A stretch of 64,000 bases of DNA from Corynebacterium afermentans subsp. afermentans (GCF_030408355.1 NZ_CP046606.1:1054001-1118000), one strand, 5' to 3'. Positions 28,274-37,765 are shown, counted from the first letter of the stretch. The notes: generated by a model from the sequence alone, not told the origin. Translations and numbers: made by a program.

Positions 28274-28750
28274 ATGACTACCGCAGTGTGCCCGGGCTCG
28301 TTCGACCCGATCACGAACGGCCATCTGGACATTGTCACCCGCGCTTCGCGGCATTTCGACGAGGTGGTGGTCCTGGTTACCGGTAACCCGACGAAGACCT
28401 CGGGACTGTTTTCCATCGACGAGCGCGTCGAGTTGATCCGCGAGGTTATCGCGCACCTGCCCAACGTGCGCGTGGACAGCTGGGGTGGGCTGCTGGTGGA
28501 CTACACTTCCGCCCACCACATCACCGCCCTGGTCAAGGGCCTGCGTTCCTCGTTGGACTACGAGTACGAGCTGCCGATGGCGCAGATGAACCGACGCCTG
28601 ACCGGCGTGGATACCTACTTCCTGCTCACGGACGAGAAGTACGGCTACATTTCCTCCTCGCTGACAAAGGAAGTGGCGAAGTTCGGCGGCGACGTCACTG
28701 GCCTGGTGCCGGACACCGTGCGCGAGGCGATGGCGGAGAAGTACCGCTAG
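28274..28750 (+). CDS. coaD: phosphopantetheine adenylyltransferase
   Basis: Nucleotidyltransferase making dephospho-CoA from 4'-phosphopantetheine and ATP. The 158-residue protein has PGSFDPITNGHLDIV, containing the TxGH motif, and the ISSSLTKEVAKFGG motif near the C-terminus. Length matches the family. Its stop overlaps the GTG of the TauE/SafE gene by one base. coaE, the last CoA step, begins at 63794. Confidence 0.97.
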   Translation: MTTAVCPGSFDPITNGHLDIVTRASRHFDEVVVLVTGNPTKTSGLFSIDERVELIREVIAHLPNVRVDSWGGLLVDYTSAHHITALVKGLRSSLDYEYELPMAQMNRRLTGVDTYFLLTDEKYGYISSSLTKEVAKFGGDVTGLVPDTVREAMAEKYR

Positions 28751-29484
28751 TGCTCGTCGCGTTGGGCGTCGGCATTGCCGTCGCGGTGGGCGCGTGCATG
28801 CAGCGCATCTCCGGCATGGGCGTGGGGCTGATCGCCGCGCCTGTGCTCTCGCTGTTGCTCGGGCCTGTCGACGGCATCCTGCTGGTCAACCTCCTCGCCG
28901 TGATCAACGCTGCGACGAACACCTGGGGCATGCGCGCAGACGTGGACTGGAAAAAGTTCGCTCCGATCGCGCTCGCGCTAGTCTTTGGCGTGGTCCCGGG
29001 CACCTGGGTGGTGGCGAACGCGCCGACCAACGTGTTGCTCGTGCTGGTCGGCGCTTTGCTGCTGCTGGCTTTGTCTGTGGTCACGCTGGGCAAACGATAC
29101 GTGCCGCGCGTGGAGGGTGCGGTGCCGGCGGCGCTGTCAGGTGTGATCGGCGGGTTCATGAACACCCTGGCCGGGGTGGCAGGCCCGGCGATCACGGTCT
29201 ACGCGGAGGCCGCGCGCTGGCCGCAGCGGGTCTACGCCGCCACGCTGCAGCCGATTTTCTTGGTTGCTGGCACGCTGTCGTTCACGGTGAAGGTGGTCGC
29301 CGGCGCCGCGGACGTCGCCGGCATCGAGCCTGCGCTGTGGGTCGCCACGCTGGCCGCTTTGGCGGTGGGCATTGGCGCGGGCAAGCGGCTGGCCCCGCGG
29401 GTGCCGTCTACAACCGCGCACCGCATAGCGCTGGGTTTAGCTTTCGCCGGCGGGGCCACAGCGCTGGTGCGGGGGCTTATTTAA
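28750..29484 (+). CDS. TauE/SafE (TSUP) family membrane transporter
   Basis: A 244-residue integral membrane protein with about eight helices arranged as two similar halves; each begins with a Gly/Pro-rich conserved segment ([20 protein letters not shown] and [18 protein letters not shown]). This is the layout of the TSUP family, which exports sulfite, sulfoacetate or related anions; the substrate here is unknown. The GTG start overlaps the coaD stop by one base; its stop overlaps the convergent ABC ATPase stop by 4 bases. Confidence 0.85.
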   Translation: MLVALGVGIAVAVGACMQRISGMGVGLIAAPVLSLLLGPVDGILLVNLLAVINAATNTWGMRADVDWKKFAPIALALVFGVVPGTWVVANAPTNVLLVLVGALLLLALSVVTLGKRYVPRVEGAVPAALSGVIGGFMNTLAGVAGPAITVYAEAARWPQRVYAATLQPIFLVAGTLSFTVKVVAGAADVAGIEPALWVATLAALAVGIGAGKRLAPRVPSTTAHRIALGLAFAGGATALVRGLI

Positions 29485-30254
29485 AACAGGGTGGACACGA
29501 ACGCCTTGGTGCGCTCGTGCTGCGGGTTGTCCAGGACCTGCTCCGGGGTGCCGTACTCGATGATCCGGCCGCCGTCCATGAACGCGACCTTGTCGGCCAC
29601 CTCGCGGGCGAACGCCAGCTCGTGGGTGACCACCAGCATGGTCATGCCCTGCTCGGCGAGCTCGTGCATCACGCGCAGCACTTCGCCGACGAGTTCGGGG
29701 TCGAGGGCGGACGTGGGTTCGTCGAAAAGCATGAGCTTCGGATCCATCGCCACCGCACGCGCGATGGCCACGCGCTGCTGCTGGCCGCCGGAAAGCTGGA
29801 TCGGGTAGGCGTCCGCCTTGCTGGCTAGGCCGACCATCTCCAAAAGCTCCATGGCGCGCGCCTTGGCCTCGTCCACTGGCTGGCCCTTGACGTGCACGGG
29901 CGCCTCGATGATGTTGTCCAGCACGGTGCGGTGGCCGAAGAGGTTGAAGCTCTGGAACACCATGCCGATGTCGCGGCGCTGCTTGGCGGCGTCCTTCTCG
30001 CTCATCTCGTGCAGCACGCCGCCGCGCTCGTTGTAGCCGATGAGCTCGCCGTCGACGTAGAGGCGGCCGGCGTTGACCTTCTCCAGGTGGTTGACGCAGC
30101 GCAGCAGGGTGGACTTGCCGGAGCCGGACGGGCCGATCAGGCAGGCGACCTCGCCGGGGTAGACCTCCAGATCGATGCCTTTGAGCACGTCGAGGTTGCC
30201 GAAGGACTTCCACACGTCCACGGCCTGGATCATTGGCTTTTGCTTGACGGTCAT
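29481..30254 (-). CDS. polar amino-acid ABC transporter ATP-binding protein
   Basis: ATPase subunit (257 residues) of a polar amino-acid importer. Visible are Walker [15 protein letters not shown]-loop [17 protein letters not shown], the signature [14 protein letters not shown], Walker [15 protein letters not shown] and the H-loop VVTHE. The FNLFGH sequence is typical of the GlnQ/HisP group. It is the last gene of a permease-linked operon, and its ATG overlaps the permease stop. Confidence 0.93.
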   Translation of the reverse strand: MTVKQKPMIQAVDVWKSFGNLDVLKGIDLEVYPGEVACLIGPSGSGKSTLLRCVNHLEKVNAGRLYVDGELIGYNERGGVLHEMSEKDAAKQRRDIGMVFQSFNLFGHRTVLDNIIEAPVHVKGQPVDEAKARAMELLEMVGLASKADAYPIQLSGGQQQRVAIARAVAMDPKLMLFDEPTSALDPELVGEVLRVMHELAEQGMTMLVVTHELAFAREVADKVAFMDGGRIIEYGTPEQVLDNPQHERTKAFVSTLF

Positions 30255-31225
30255 TAGCGCTGCCCCTTCTTCTGCGGTTCTTCCACGATTTCAACGTTGT
30301 TGGGGATGGTGCCCTCGGCGTCGGCCAGGCTGGCCAGTTGGCGGGAGGTGAGCTGGCGGGTGGCACCCCGGTCGAAGTAGCGCTCCAGGTAGTGCTGCGC
30401 CACCATGAGCAGCGAGGTGATCACCAGGTACCAGGTGGCGGCGACCAAAAGCATCGGCACCGGCTCAAACAGCGCGGCGGCGATGTCCATGGAACGGCCG
30501 TAGAGCTCCAACGAGTAGGGGATAGCCACCACGAGCGAGGAGGTTTTCAGCAGCGAGATGAACTCGTTGCCGGTGGGCGGGATGATGATGCGCATCGCCT
30601 GCGGCAACACGGTGCGGCGCATGGTCTGACTCCAGCTCATACCCAGCGCCTTGGATGCCTCCACCTGGCCCTCCGGCACCGCGGAGATGCCGGAGCGGAC
30701 GATCTCGGCCATGTAGGCGGCCTCGTTTAAGCCCAGGCCCACCACGGCGAGTGCGAACGCCGAGGAGGTGAACGGGTCCAGCGGGATCTCGGTGAAACCG
30801 AGGTTGATCGTGTCGTAGATCGCGCCGATTAGGCCCCAGAACATCAGCTGGACGTAGACCGGGGTGCCGCGGAAGATCCACAGGAAGATCCAGCCGACGG
30901 TTTTGAACACCGGGTTCGGGCTCATGCGCATCACCGCCAGCAGCACGCCGCCGACCACGCCGAGGAGCATGGCCAGCACTGTGATGGCGATGGTGTGCAG
31001 CGCCGCGGTGGCGATGCGGGTGTCCAGAAGGTAGGAGAAGTAGGTGTCCCAGCCGTAGGCGTCGTTACGCGCGGCGCCGATGACAAACCAGACCACCAGC
31101 ACCACGAGCAGAGCGGCGATCGCCCAGCGGCCCGGGTGGCGCAGCGGCTTGGCCTGGATGCGCTCGGGGCGGGTGCGCTCTTTCTGGCTCGCGGCGTACT
31201 TGGAATAGGGGGTGCTCATGCTCAC
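30254..31225 (-). CDS. polar amino-acid ABC transporter permease
   Basis: A 323-residue HisM/GlnP-type permease with a basic N-terminal extension and about five helices. The conserved coupling loop is seen as [17 protein letters not shown] followed by [28 protein letters not shown] (positions about 196-240), the canonical amino-acid permease block. It overlaps the substrate-binding gene by 4 bases upstream and the ATPase by one base downstream. Only one permease gene is present, so it probably works as a homodimer. Confidence 0.93.
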   Translation of the reverse strand: MSMSTPYSKYAASQKERTRPERIQAKPLRHPGRWAIAALLVVLVVWFVIGAARNDAYGWDTYFSYLLDTRIATAALHTIAITVLAMLLGVVGGVLLAVMRMSPNPVFKTVGWIFLWIFRGTPVYVQLMFWGLIGAIYDTINLGFTEIPLDPFTSSAFALAVVGLGLNEAAYMAEIVRSGISAVPEGQVEASKALGMSWSQTMRRTVLPQAMRIIIPPTGNEFISLLKTSSLVVAIPYSLELYGRSMDIAAALFEPVPMLLVAATWYLVITSLLMVAQHYLERYFDRGATRQLTSRQLASLADAEGTIPNNVEIVEEPQKKGQR

Positions 31226-32121
31226 TGTCCTCCCAGAGGTTGTTCATTTTTCAGGGCCTGGTCCAAAAGGCCGGTATCGATGTTCCACTGCTCGAGAATC
31301 CGCTCGTAGTCGCCAGTGTCGATGAGGTGCTGCATCGCCGCCGCCATCGCGTCGGCAAGCGGCGAGCCTTTCGGCACCGTGAAGCCGTAGGGGGCTGCGT
31401 CGAACATCTCGCCGATCATCTCCATCTCGCCGTCGGAGCGCTCCACGGCCCACGCAGAGACAGGGGAGTCGGCGCTGTAGGCGTCTGCGCGGCCCACCAG
31501 CGCGGCCAGGGCGGCGTTATCGGCGGTGTCGAACGCGAGCACCGTGATCGGGTCCTTGCCGGCGGCCTCGCAGGCCTCGGACTTCGGGCGCACGTCGTCG
31601 GTGTCCGACACCGTTGTGCGCTGCACCGACACGGTGAGCCCGCAGGCGTTATCCGGGTCCACGCCCGAGCCCGGCTGGGCGGCCCACTGCACGCCGGCGT
31701 AGAGGAAGTTGACAAAGTCGAAGGACTGGCGGCGTTCCTCGTTGTCCGTGAAACCGGACGCGCCGGCATCCAGGCTGCCTGCCGACACGGCGGGCAGGAT
31801 CATGGCGAAGTCCATGTCGTCGGCCTGGAAATCCATGCCCATGACGCTGGCGACGGCGCGCGCGAGGTCCAGTTCCACGCCGATGAGCTCGCCTTGCGAG
31901 TCCTTGAACTGGAAGGGGGCGAACGGCGGGTTCGTGCCCACGTTGAGCACGCCGTCTGCGGCAACCTCTGGCGGCACCATGGCCGCGATTTCGGGCACAG
32001 CGTCCGGGACGATTGGTTCCCAGCCGTCGGGGGTGCCGCCCTCCTCGTTGGTCACGCAACCCGCGAGCAGCGCTGTCGCGCCCAGGCACGCGGCAACGCG
32101 TAGGAAGGTGGTGTGTTGCAT
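31222..32121 (-). CDS. polar amino-acid ABC transporter substrate-binding lipoprotein
   Basis: Solute-binding protein of family 3, 299 residues, first gene of the importer operon. The lipobox LLAGC lies near residue 22. The domain shows GTNPPFAPFQFKDSQGE, the family's N-terminal signature, and the GVELDLARAVA and AGASGFTDNEERR segments. The ligand cannot be read from sequence; the absence of a clear basic-amino-acid gene context leaves glutamate, glutamine or arginine as options. The upstream 60 bases are AT-rich and carry the promoter. Confidence 0.9.
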   Translation of the reverse strand: MQHTTFLRVAACLGATALLAGCVTNEEGGTPDGWEPIVPDAVPEIAAMVPPEVAADGVLNVGTNPPFAPFQFKDSQGELIGVELDLARAVASVMGMDFQADDMDFAMILPAVSAGSLDAGASGFTDNEERRQSFDFVNFLYAGVQWAAQPGSGVDPDNACGLTVSVQRTTVSDTDDVRPKSEACEAAGKDPITVLAFDTADNAALAALVGRADAYSADSPVSAWAVERSDGEMEMIGEMFDAAPYGFTVPKGSPLADAMAAAMQHLIDTGDYERILEQWNIDTGLLDQALKNEQPLGGQ

Positions 32122-32186
32122 ACCGGCTCCAATACACGATGAATATTTACAATGAATCGTATATTACACCCGGATGCAAATGCTTA

Positions 32187-32220
32187 TCGACGGCCCCAAG
32201 GTCACCCCTGGGGCCGTCGA
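32187..32220 (-). terminator. terminator of the 32238-32873 gene
   Basis: A perfect 12-bp stem (TCGACGGCCCCA and its complement) with a 10-base loop, between a minus-strand stop and the promoter of the amino-acid importer. Confidence 0.8.
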
Positions 32221-32237
32221 AAAGCAAAGGTTTTTGG

Positions 32238-32873
32238 CTAGCGCTGCGCCATGCGAACGCCGCGCATGACCAGCTCAATCAGCGAGCCGATGACCAGCAG
32301 GCCGAGGAATACTGGGATGAGCACCGAGGTGGCCTGGCTGGAACCTGCGGAGGACTGCGCGAAATCGCCGGTGAAGAAACCGGACGACATCATCGCGGAG
32401 CCCTGGGCCTCCTGCTTCCACAGCTCCGCAGGGTTGGCGGTGTCCGGGACGGAGGAATTGCGCGCCCATGCTTGGACGAAATCCTTGCCGTCGCCCTCTT
32501 CCATGCCGTCGGTCCACTCGAGGAACATGTCGGAGGAGGAGACCTCCTTCAGCGGGTTCTTCTCCGGGTCGAGGTAGAGCGGATCATTCTCCGGATCGTG
32601 GTCCAGCGCCTCGAGTCCCGGCGACGGGTCGCCCGGCTTCCGCGGGCCCTTCTTCTTGTTGTCGGTCTTGCTCGAGGAACTTTCCTCGCTGCTAGACGAG
32701 TTGCCCTCGGCCGAGAGTTTTTCAAACGCGTCCGCGGTGTTGCGGAGAGCCTCGGCATCTTCGGTGGTGATGCCGGTGCCTGCTGGCTTCGTCTGCGAGG
32801 TGGCAGACGGCGCGTTCAGGCCTGCAAGGACGAGTGCTCCGGCGGTTACGCCGGCGATGAGAGACTTGCGCAT
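32238..32873 (-). CDS. exported membrane-anchored protein of unknown function
   Basis: A 211-residue protein I do not recognise. It has a signal peptide (MRKSLIAGVTAGALVLAG, cleavage near residue 28), a Ser/Glu/Lys-rich low-complexity segment, a DPENDPLYLDPEKNPLKEV stretch, a more compact region with WTDGMEEGDGKDFVQAW, and a C-terminal helix (VLIPVFLGLLVIGSLIELVM) followed by basic residues. The protein is therefore outside the cell and held by its C-terminus, like many corynebacterial envelope proteins. ATG 32873 was chosen because it puts the signal peptide at the N-terminus; an ATG-like start six codons upstream also exists. Confidence 0.65.
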   Translation of the reverse strand: MRKSLIAGVTAGALVLAGLNAPSATSQTKPAGTGITTEDAEALRNTADAFEKLSAEGNSSSSEESSSSKTDNKKKGPRKPGDPSPGLEALDHDPENDPLYLDPEKNPLKEVSSSDMFLEWTDGMEEGDGKDFVQAWARNSSVPDTANPAELWKQEAQGSAMMSSGFFTGDFAQSSAGSSQATSVLIPVFLGLLVIGSLIELVMRGVRMAQR

Positions 32874-32895
32874 GGGGCGTATCTTAACCAATCCG

Positions 32896-34031
32896 TTAGA
32901 GAATGCGATTCAGAGTCTTGCGGCCTGCAAAGAGGATCAAGAGCGAAACTAGGAGTGAGCCTGCGCCGAACCAGTACGGCACGCCGGCACCGAGAGACGC
33001 AGCCAGCGGGCCAGAAGCGGCCGGCGCCACCGCACCGCCGAGGAAGCGCATACCCGAATAGCTCGACGACGCCACGTTTCGCGGCATCTCCGTGGCCTCC
33101 ATGACAGCTTCAGTCAGCACCGTGTTGAACACGCCGCTGAAGAAACCCGCGAGGATGACCAGGACCACAACGACTCCCAACCGGTGAGCGCCGAAGCCAG
33201 TCGAGGCGCGATGAACACCGAAGAGACAGCCAACGCCAGGCCCCAGCCGAAGAAGACGTAGCCCAGCTCAGTCGCGCCGAAGTTGCGCCCGCTTAGCGCG
33301 GCAGCTTCCTCAATGGGGTAGGGCGAGTAGGCGAGCAGGGTGAAAAATCCGAAGTTGTAGAAAAACGCCACCAAGCCGAGCGTGAGCAGAGCCGGATCCT
33401 TGGCTGCGGCGAGCCCCGCCGTCAGCGCGACGGGCTCCGGTTTGCGCTGCGTCTTGGCCAGCGGCGTCGCAATCGCGATAAAGCCGGCCGCCATGAGCAC
33501 CGCCGTGCCGTAGAAGGGTGCGCGCCAGCTGATCTCGCCCAGCACGCCGCCGACGAGGGGGCCGATGGCCATACCGACGCCGATCGCGGCCTCTTACAGG
33601 ATCACTGCCTGGCCCGCGTGCCCGGCCTCCGCGCCGACGATGGCCGCCAGCGCCGTCGAGATAAACAGTGCGCTTCCTAGACCCCAGCCAGTGCGGAACC
33701 CGACGATTGCGTCGACCGAACCCGCAGCACCAGACAGGGCAGAGAAGGCGACAATCAGCGCCAAACCGATCAACAGGGTGGTCTTGACACCGACGCGCGA
33801 AGAGATGAACGCGCTGAAGAACATGGCCAGCGCGGTAATAAGCAGGTAGCTGGTAAACAGCAGCATCGTTTGCGTCGGGGAGGCGTCAAGCTCCCGGCTA
33901 ATCGCCGGCAGGATCGGGTCCACCAACCCGATGCCCATGAATGACACCGCGCAGGCAAAGGCCAGCGCCCACACAGCGACGGGCTGTTTAAGGATTTAAT
34001 GGTTTTCCGGTGTGTGCTGCGAGTCTGTCAC
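32896..34031 (-). pseudogene. broken MFS drug-exporter gene
   Basis: Three open segments together encode a normal 12-helix major-facilitator exporter, but the reading frame is destroyed. The intended start is GTG 34031, overlapping the MarR stop by 2 bases. Lesions: TAA at 33996-33998 (codon 12), TAA at 33594-33596 in the middle of QAVIL-x-EAAIGVG where relatives have Tyr, and a one-base frameshift near 33180-33195 between ALTGWE and the HRLGVVVVL frame. Helices SFMGIGLVDPILPAIS and YSPYPIEEAAALSG mark the family. Because the partner marR gene is intact, loss of the exporter looks recent. Confidence 0.85.
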
Positions 34032-34483
34032 TCGCAACCTCCTTTACGTTGTTTCAACTCTGCGGTCAGCTCCGGCAGAAGCTCCGCCGCACGCTTGAGC
34101 GTCGCGACATCCTCCGGCTTCAACGGCTCGAACACAGGCGCCACCGCCTCGGCTGCTGCTGTCCTGTAGCTGCGTAGCACCTCGCGTCCGGCGTCGGTGA
34201 TGGTCAGCGCTGTTGCGCGGGCATCGTCGTCGGCGGTGTGTCTGGCGGCGTAACCGTCGTTCACAAGCCGCTTCATGGCCTGGCTCATGGAGGGCTGGCG
34301 GATGCCTTCCCGCGCTGCAAGCTGTCCAATCCGGAGCCCCGGCTCGCGCTCGAGGGCCGCAAGCGCGCGCATGGAAACGTTGGAAAGCTCCATGCCCGAC
34401 GCCTGGTACGCGGCGCGTGTGAAGTGGCTGCCTGCTGCAATGAGCTCAACAGCGAGCGCGGCGAGTTCCTCGTTGGAGTGCAT
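34028..34483 (-). CDS. MarR-family transcriptional regulator
   Basis: A 151-residue dimeric winged-helix regulator. The DNA-binding part reads LRIGQLAAREGIRQPSMSQAMKRLV with the wing in ARHTADDDARATALTITDAG, the typical MarR block. ATG 34483 is chosen over an upstream in-frame start because the imperfect palindrome at 34491-34513 lies between them. It overlaps the following (broken) MFS gene by a few bases, the common MarR-exporter pairing; it probably represses its own promoter and that exporter. Confidence 0.85.
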   Translation of the reverse strand: MHSNEELAALAVELIAAGSHFTRAAYQASGMELSNVSMRALAALEREPGLRIGQLAAREGIRQPSMSQAMKRLVNDGYAARHTADDDARATALTITDAGREVLRSYRTAAAEAVAPVFEPLKPEDVATLKRAAELLPELTAELKQRKGGCE

Positions 34484-34490
34484 AGGAGAA

Positions 34491-34513
34491 CTATATAGGT
34501 TGCCAATGTATAG
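34491..34513. promoter_or_regulatory. candidate MarR operator
   Basis: An imperfect palindrome with arms CTATA and TATAG plus inner TT/AA, 8 bases upstream of the marR ATG. Position and AT-rich symmetry fit an autoregulatory MarR site. Confidence 0.5.
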
Positions 34514-34567
34514 CAAAACCCCGCAGGCCAGCGAGGCGTGCGGGGTGTGTTCGTGGCGGAGGAGGGG

Positions 34568-35074
34568 CTAGTCCTCGGCCTCCGCGTCGAGGCGGGCCTG
34601 GTCGCGCTGGCGGCGCTTCTTGCTGATCTGGTGGCTGGTCACTCCGGCCACTACAGCGCCCACGACGGCACCGACGATTGCACCGGTAGCGCCTGCGCTG
34701 TCAAAGCTGCCCGAGGGGTCGAAGCCGCCAGTGACGATGAGGCCTGCTAACCAGACCGCGCACAATGCGAAGTAGGTGATGAGCACGCCACGGGGAGTAT
34801 CACGCAGGCGGATGACTGGTGAGGCAACGTAGTTACGCATCCACTGCGAGCTTGCCGCGCTGCTGATGATGGGGATGAGTAGCACGACGACGGTCCACAG
34901 GGACTGCTGTCCTGGAAGTACCCACGCGAGGATCGCGCCGACGAGCGCCATGCCGATCAGCGAGGTGTAAAAGCCCACCGAGTTGGCCTTGTGGTACGTC
35001 GCGGCCTCGAACTCGTCGGTGGCAGTGCCGTCGACGTAATTGACGATGGAGTCTCCGAAATTCTTGAACATCAT
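34568..35074 (-). CDS. four-helix membrane protein paired with an XRE regulator
   Basis: A 168-residue integral membrane protein without a recognised domain. Four hydrophobic stretches are visible (around residues 34-53, 60-75, 98-117 and 130-148), the last very rich in Gly, Ala and Val (ATGAIVGAVVGAVVAGV). The C-terminus is a charged RKKR-like tail. Its ATG overlaps the stop of the XRE gene by 4 bases, so the two are translationally coupled. Such small-XRE plus membrane-protein pairs are common in Gram-positive genomes; the membrane partner may sense a signal and sequester the regulator, but that is inference. Confidence 0.7.
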   Translation of the reverse strand: MMFKNFGDSIVNYVDGTATDEFEAATYHKANSVGFYTSLIGMALVGAILAWVLPGQQSLWTVVVLLIPIISSAASSQWMRNYVASPVIRLRDTPRGVLITYFALCAVWLAGLIVTGGFDPSGSFDSAGATGAIVGAVVGAVVAGVTSHQISKKRRQRDQARLDAEAED

Positions 35075-35280
35075 TCCTCCTTGGTCTGGCCAAAGATTTC
35101 TTCAACGGACTTTTCAAACTGACGGCAGATGTCGAGCGCTAAGTAGACGGAAGGCGAGTAGTTGCCCCGCTCGATGTTGGCGATGGTCTGCCGGGAAACG
35201 CCGACGCGGTCAGCGAGCTCCTGCTGCGACAACTCGTGCCAGCGCCGCCATTTGCGAACTGTGTTGGTGTGGTCGCCCAT
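35071..35280 (-). CDS. XRE-family helix-turn-helix regulator
   Basis: A 69-residue protein made almost entirely of a Cro/C1-type helix-turn-helix: ELSQQELADRVGVSRQTIANIERG is the HTH, followed by the YSPSVYLALDICRQFEKSVEEIF helix. It resembles the small YozG/YgzD-type regulators. It is the first gene of a two-gene unit with the membrane protein. A perfect TTTACA-3-TGTAAA palindrome lies 15 bases upstream of its start and is the likely operator. Confidence 0.88.
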   Translation of the reverse strand: MGDHTNTVRKWRRWHELSQQELADRVGVSRQTIANIERGNYSPSVYLALDICRQFEKSVEEIFGQTKEE

Positions 35281-35294
35281 GTGGCCTCCTTCCA

Positions 35295-35309
35295 TTTACA
35301 CAATGTAAA
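35295..35309. promoter_or_regulatory. palindrome upstream of the XRE gene
   Basis: TTTACA and TGTAAA separated by three bases. The half-site TTTACAT recurs at 35337-35343. Position suits an autoregulatory XRE operator overlapping the promoter. Confidence 0.55.
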
Positions 35310-35359
35310 AGGAACGACCCGTAGTGTCAAGGGAACTTTACATTTGGGTGATGGGTTAG

Positions 35360-35435
35360 GAAAACTCCTGACCACTGTCAACGCGGGCAAGTTGCGGGCC
35401 CAGTTCCATGGTCTTGCGTGTTTGGTTCCAAACTG
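35360..35435. repeat. intergenic repeat, copy 1
   Basis: Contains, in order, GGAAAAC, CCTGACCAC, CAACGCGG, CAGTTCCA and TTTGGTTCCAAAC. The same ordered blocks recur at 40066-40140 with other spacing. The end GTTTGGTTCCAAAC is itself a perfect 6-2-6 palindrome. No coding potential. Confidence 0.5.
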
Positions 35436-35580
35436 ACAACGTGAGTGGAAAACAGGGGTGAAAGCGAAACACCGGTCCACTCAGCTGCTAGAGAGACCAC
35501 TTTGAGTCGCGCAGCGGCGATACTCGGGCTACCCTTGCCCCGTTGCGTCTGCGCCTGACGAGTAGCTGGAGGTGCAAATT

Positions 35581-35868
35581 GTGAATCTACAAAAATTCTT
35601 GTGGATTTGCGCAGGCATGGGGACTCTGCTTGCGGGGTATTCAAGCGGGGCCCCTCCTCTTTTGCTAATCACTCTTCTTTTCATCGCTTCCATCCCGACG
35701 GCACTACTAGTTACGTCATCTTTAGAGCCGCAAGGTGGACTTAAGGTCGTAGGTTTGCTTGCGATCTGTATTGCTTTAGGTACCTTCGTTCCGCTCGTTC
35801 TCGTCTTCGCTTATGCCGTTTATATGTCTGTGAGCTGGTATTCGGTTACCCCAGCCGAGTCACTTTAG
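35581..35868 (+). CDS. small three-helix membrane protein, unknown function
   Basis: A 95-residue hydrophobic protein with three predicted helices, about residues 5-22, 28-46 and 56-82. GTG 35581 is chosen because GCTGGAGG lies 8 bases upstream; GTG 35572 would overlap that site. I do not recognise the family. Codon use is AT-richer than the flanking core genes, suggesting transferred DNA. It is a single gene with no clear partner; small hydrophobic proteins of this kind include immunity proteins and holin-like peptides, but nothing supports either here. Confidence 0.5.
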   Translation: MNLQKFLWICAGMGTLLAGYSSGAPPLLLITLLFIASIPTALLVTSSLEPQGGLKVVGLLAICIALGTFVPLVLVFAYAVYMSVSWYSVTPAESL

Positions 35869-36652
35869 AATTCTGTCTCACGGAAAGACCGGCTGGAGCA
35901 AAGGCGAGCACCCATGAACAGTAGATTCCCCTGCCCGGGTCTCAGGTAAGGGCACCGCCCCACCTCCCAGCGACCACCGTCGCGATCGCTGCGTCCGCCG
36001 TCGCGGCATGGCCAGCGGCGGTGGAGTGCACCGGCAGGGCCTCGTCACCCGTTACAGGTCTCAGTGCCGAGAACCTCCGCTCACCCCACGCCGCGCACAC
36101 GCCCCGGCCGTCGTTTGGAGGGGCGATGTGGCCTCTCCGCCTGTAAAGCCGCCGCAATCGTACCGTTGAGCGAATCCACGAACCGGGACAACACTGCGAC
36201 GGCCCGGCCATCGGCTCGTTCGCGCACCGGATAGCTCACCCCACCCCGCGGAGCTAACGGGGACGCAGCCTCCCAAAGATGCGCACCCGTGGTGCCCGCT
36301 CCTTCGCGTCCGCCACGGTCCCCACAATTGTTCTTTGGCAGCAGCGGTGTCCACCCCCGCACCAGCGGCTTCACACAGCCCCCGAAGGCAGCGGGGAAAC
36401 TAGATTGCGCGAGACAACGTTCCGTACCACGGTGGTAAGGCCTTGAGCGGGAACGGAGAGCTCGTCGATAAGCAAAAGGCTTCTGCCTGCGCTTCCCTGG
36501 GTCGCAACGCAACGCCATAACGGGCTCATGCCGCATCACCGCATCTCGGATGCAGCCCCAATGCGTCTGGGGCAATCAGCTGTCCGCCCAAGCCGGCCAG
36601 GATGAAGCGCTGAAAAGCTCGCAGAACCCGCTGTACACCCCATCTCGGGGCA
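35869..36652. other. gene-free degenerate stretch
   Basis: No intact gene is seen. GC-rich coding-like codons appear on the minus strand between about 36070 and 36500 in more than one frame, interrupted by stops and frame changes, as expected for an old pseudogene. I could not recognise the ancestral protein. The stretch ends at the IS1249-like element. Confidence 0.5.
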
Positions 36653-36826
36653 GGGTTAAGGGTCAAAATGTGTGTCCGGAATCGCCGATTTTCATGGGGT
36701 GACCTGTAGGTTTCAGGAAAGTATATGCTTCCGGGGCATATATCTGGGTCTCGAGCGTTCAATCCTCGGTGTGGCAGCGTTGGTGTGCTATGTGCGGCGT
36801 GGTGTGGTGTCGCAATGTCAAAGAAC
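36653..36826 (+). mobile_element. 5' end of an IS1249-like element (left remnant)
   Basis: This stretch matches, base for base over most of its length, the inverted copy of 42810-42993, starting at the shared GGGTTAA and CAAAA-x-GTGTGTCCGG and running through an interrupted TATATGC/GCATATA palindrome to the transposase start ATGTCAAAGAAC (36815). The IS3 element at 36827 cuts the transposase after codon 4. Beyond that insertion only about five more codons (38132-38150) look like the transposase; the rest is gone. Confidence 0.8.
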
Positions 36827-36856
36827 TGAAGCGTCCTGGGTTTAGTTCCGCTTCTT

Positions 36857-37765
36857 TTACGGCCCTGTGTTGATGGGCTGGGTGAGATAGTACTCGGTTT
36901 CTACTTCCTGTGGGGTGGCGTAGTCCAAAGCTTCATGAAGCCGCTTGGTGTTCCACCAATGCACCCACCGCAAGGTGGCCAGTTCGACTTCTCCGACCGA
37001 CGTCCACGGACCTTGGGCATGAATCAGTTCCGCCTTGTAGAGACCATTGACTGTTTCGGCTAGAGCATTGTCATAAGAATCGCCGACTGTTCCCACACTC
37101 GGACGGATTCCGGATTCCGCTAGCGCAGTGGAATACTTCAGTGACACGTACTGGCTGCCCCGATCACTATGGTGAATTAACTGGTTTCCATGAATTCGCC
37201 CTGCAGTCGTTAACGCATGCTCCAAAGCCTCCATCGGCAGCGCATCGGTACGCATCGTCGAGCGTGTAGCAACACCAACAATTTTCCGACTGAAGACATC
37301 AACTACAAATGCGGTGTAGGCGAATCCCGACGAAGTGCGAACATAGGTAATGTCGGCAACCCACAACCTGCCTGGTGCTTGTGCACGAAAGTTTCGCTGT
37401 ACTAGGTCTGGGCGATGATCCGGTGCCTTCGGGCTAATCGTTGTCACAGGGGTTCGTCCACGTCTGCGGCCAGAAACACCTGCTAGCTTCATCAGTCGTG
37501 CAGCCTTGTCACGACCGATATGAAAACCTTCACGGTTCATCGCGTGCCACATTTTGCGGATACCGTAGACCGAGAAGTTCTCCGCATGCACACGCTGTAT
37601 TTCTGGGATGAGAAGGCTATCGCTTAAGGCCCTTGCACTGGGAACGCGTGTGGTGGCTTTGCGGTAGCCGCGTGAAGTAATGAATCCACGATCTGCTTGT
37701 TTCAGGACTCGGCAGATGGCCTCGACCCCAAACTGATCTTTATACGTGTCGATGTAAGAGATCAT
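36857..37765 (-). CDS. IS3-family transposase OrfB (DDE integrase)
   Basis: A 302-residue catalytic subunit. The N-terminal HTH_21 region (AENFSVYGIRKMWHAMNREG) precedes the rve integrase core with the three acidic motifs: WVADITYV, HHSDRGSQY and the glutamate in NALAETVNGLYKAELI. ATG 37765 overlaps the orfA stop (ATGA), and the frame is open upstream as far as a T-run near 37795 in orfA, so an OrfAB fusion by -1 frameshifting is likely, as known for this family. No inactivating change is visible. Confidence 0.93.
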   Translation of the reverse strand: MISYIDTYKDQFGVEAICRVLKQADRGFITSRGYRKATTRVPSARALSDSLLIPEIQRVHAENFSVYGIRKMWHAMNREGFHIGRDKAARLMKLAGVSGRRRGRTPVTTISPKAPDHRPDLVQRNFRAQAPGRLWVADITYVRTSSGFAYTAFVVDVFSRKIVGVATRSTMRTDALPMEALEHALTTAGRIHGNQLIHHSDRGSQYVSLKYSTALAESGIRPSVGTVGDSYDNALAETVNGLYKAELIHAQGPWTSVGEVELATLRWVHWWNTKRLHEALDYATPQEVETEYYLTQPINTGP

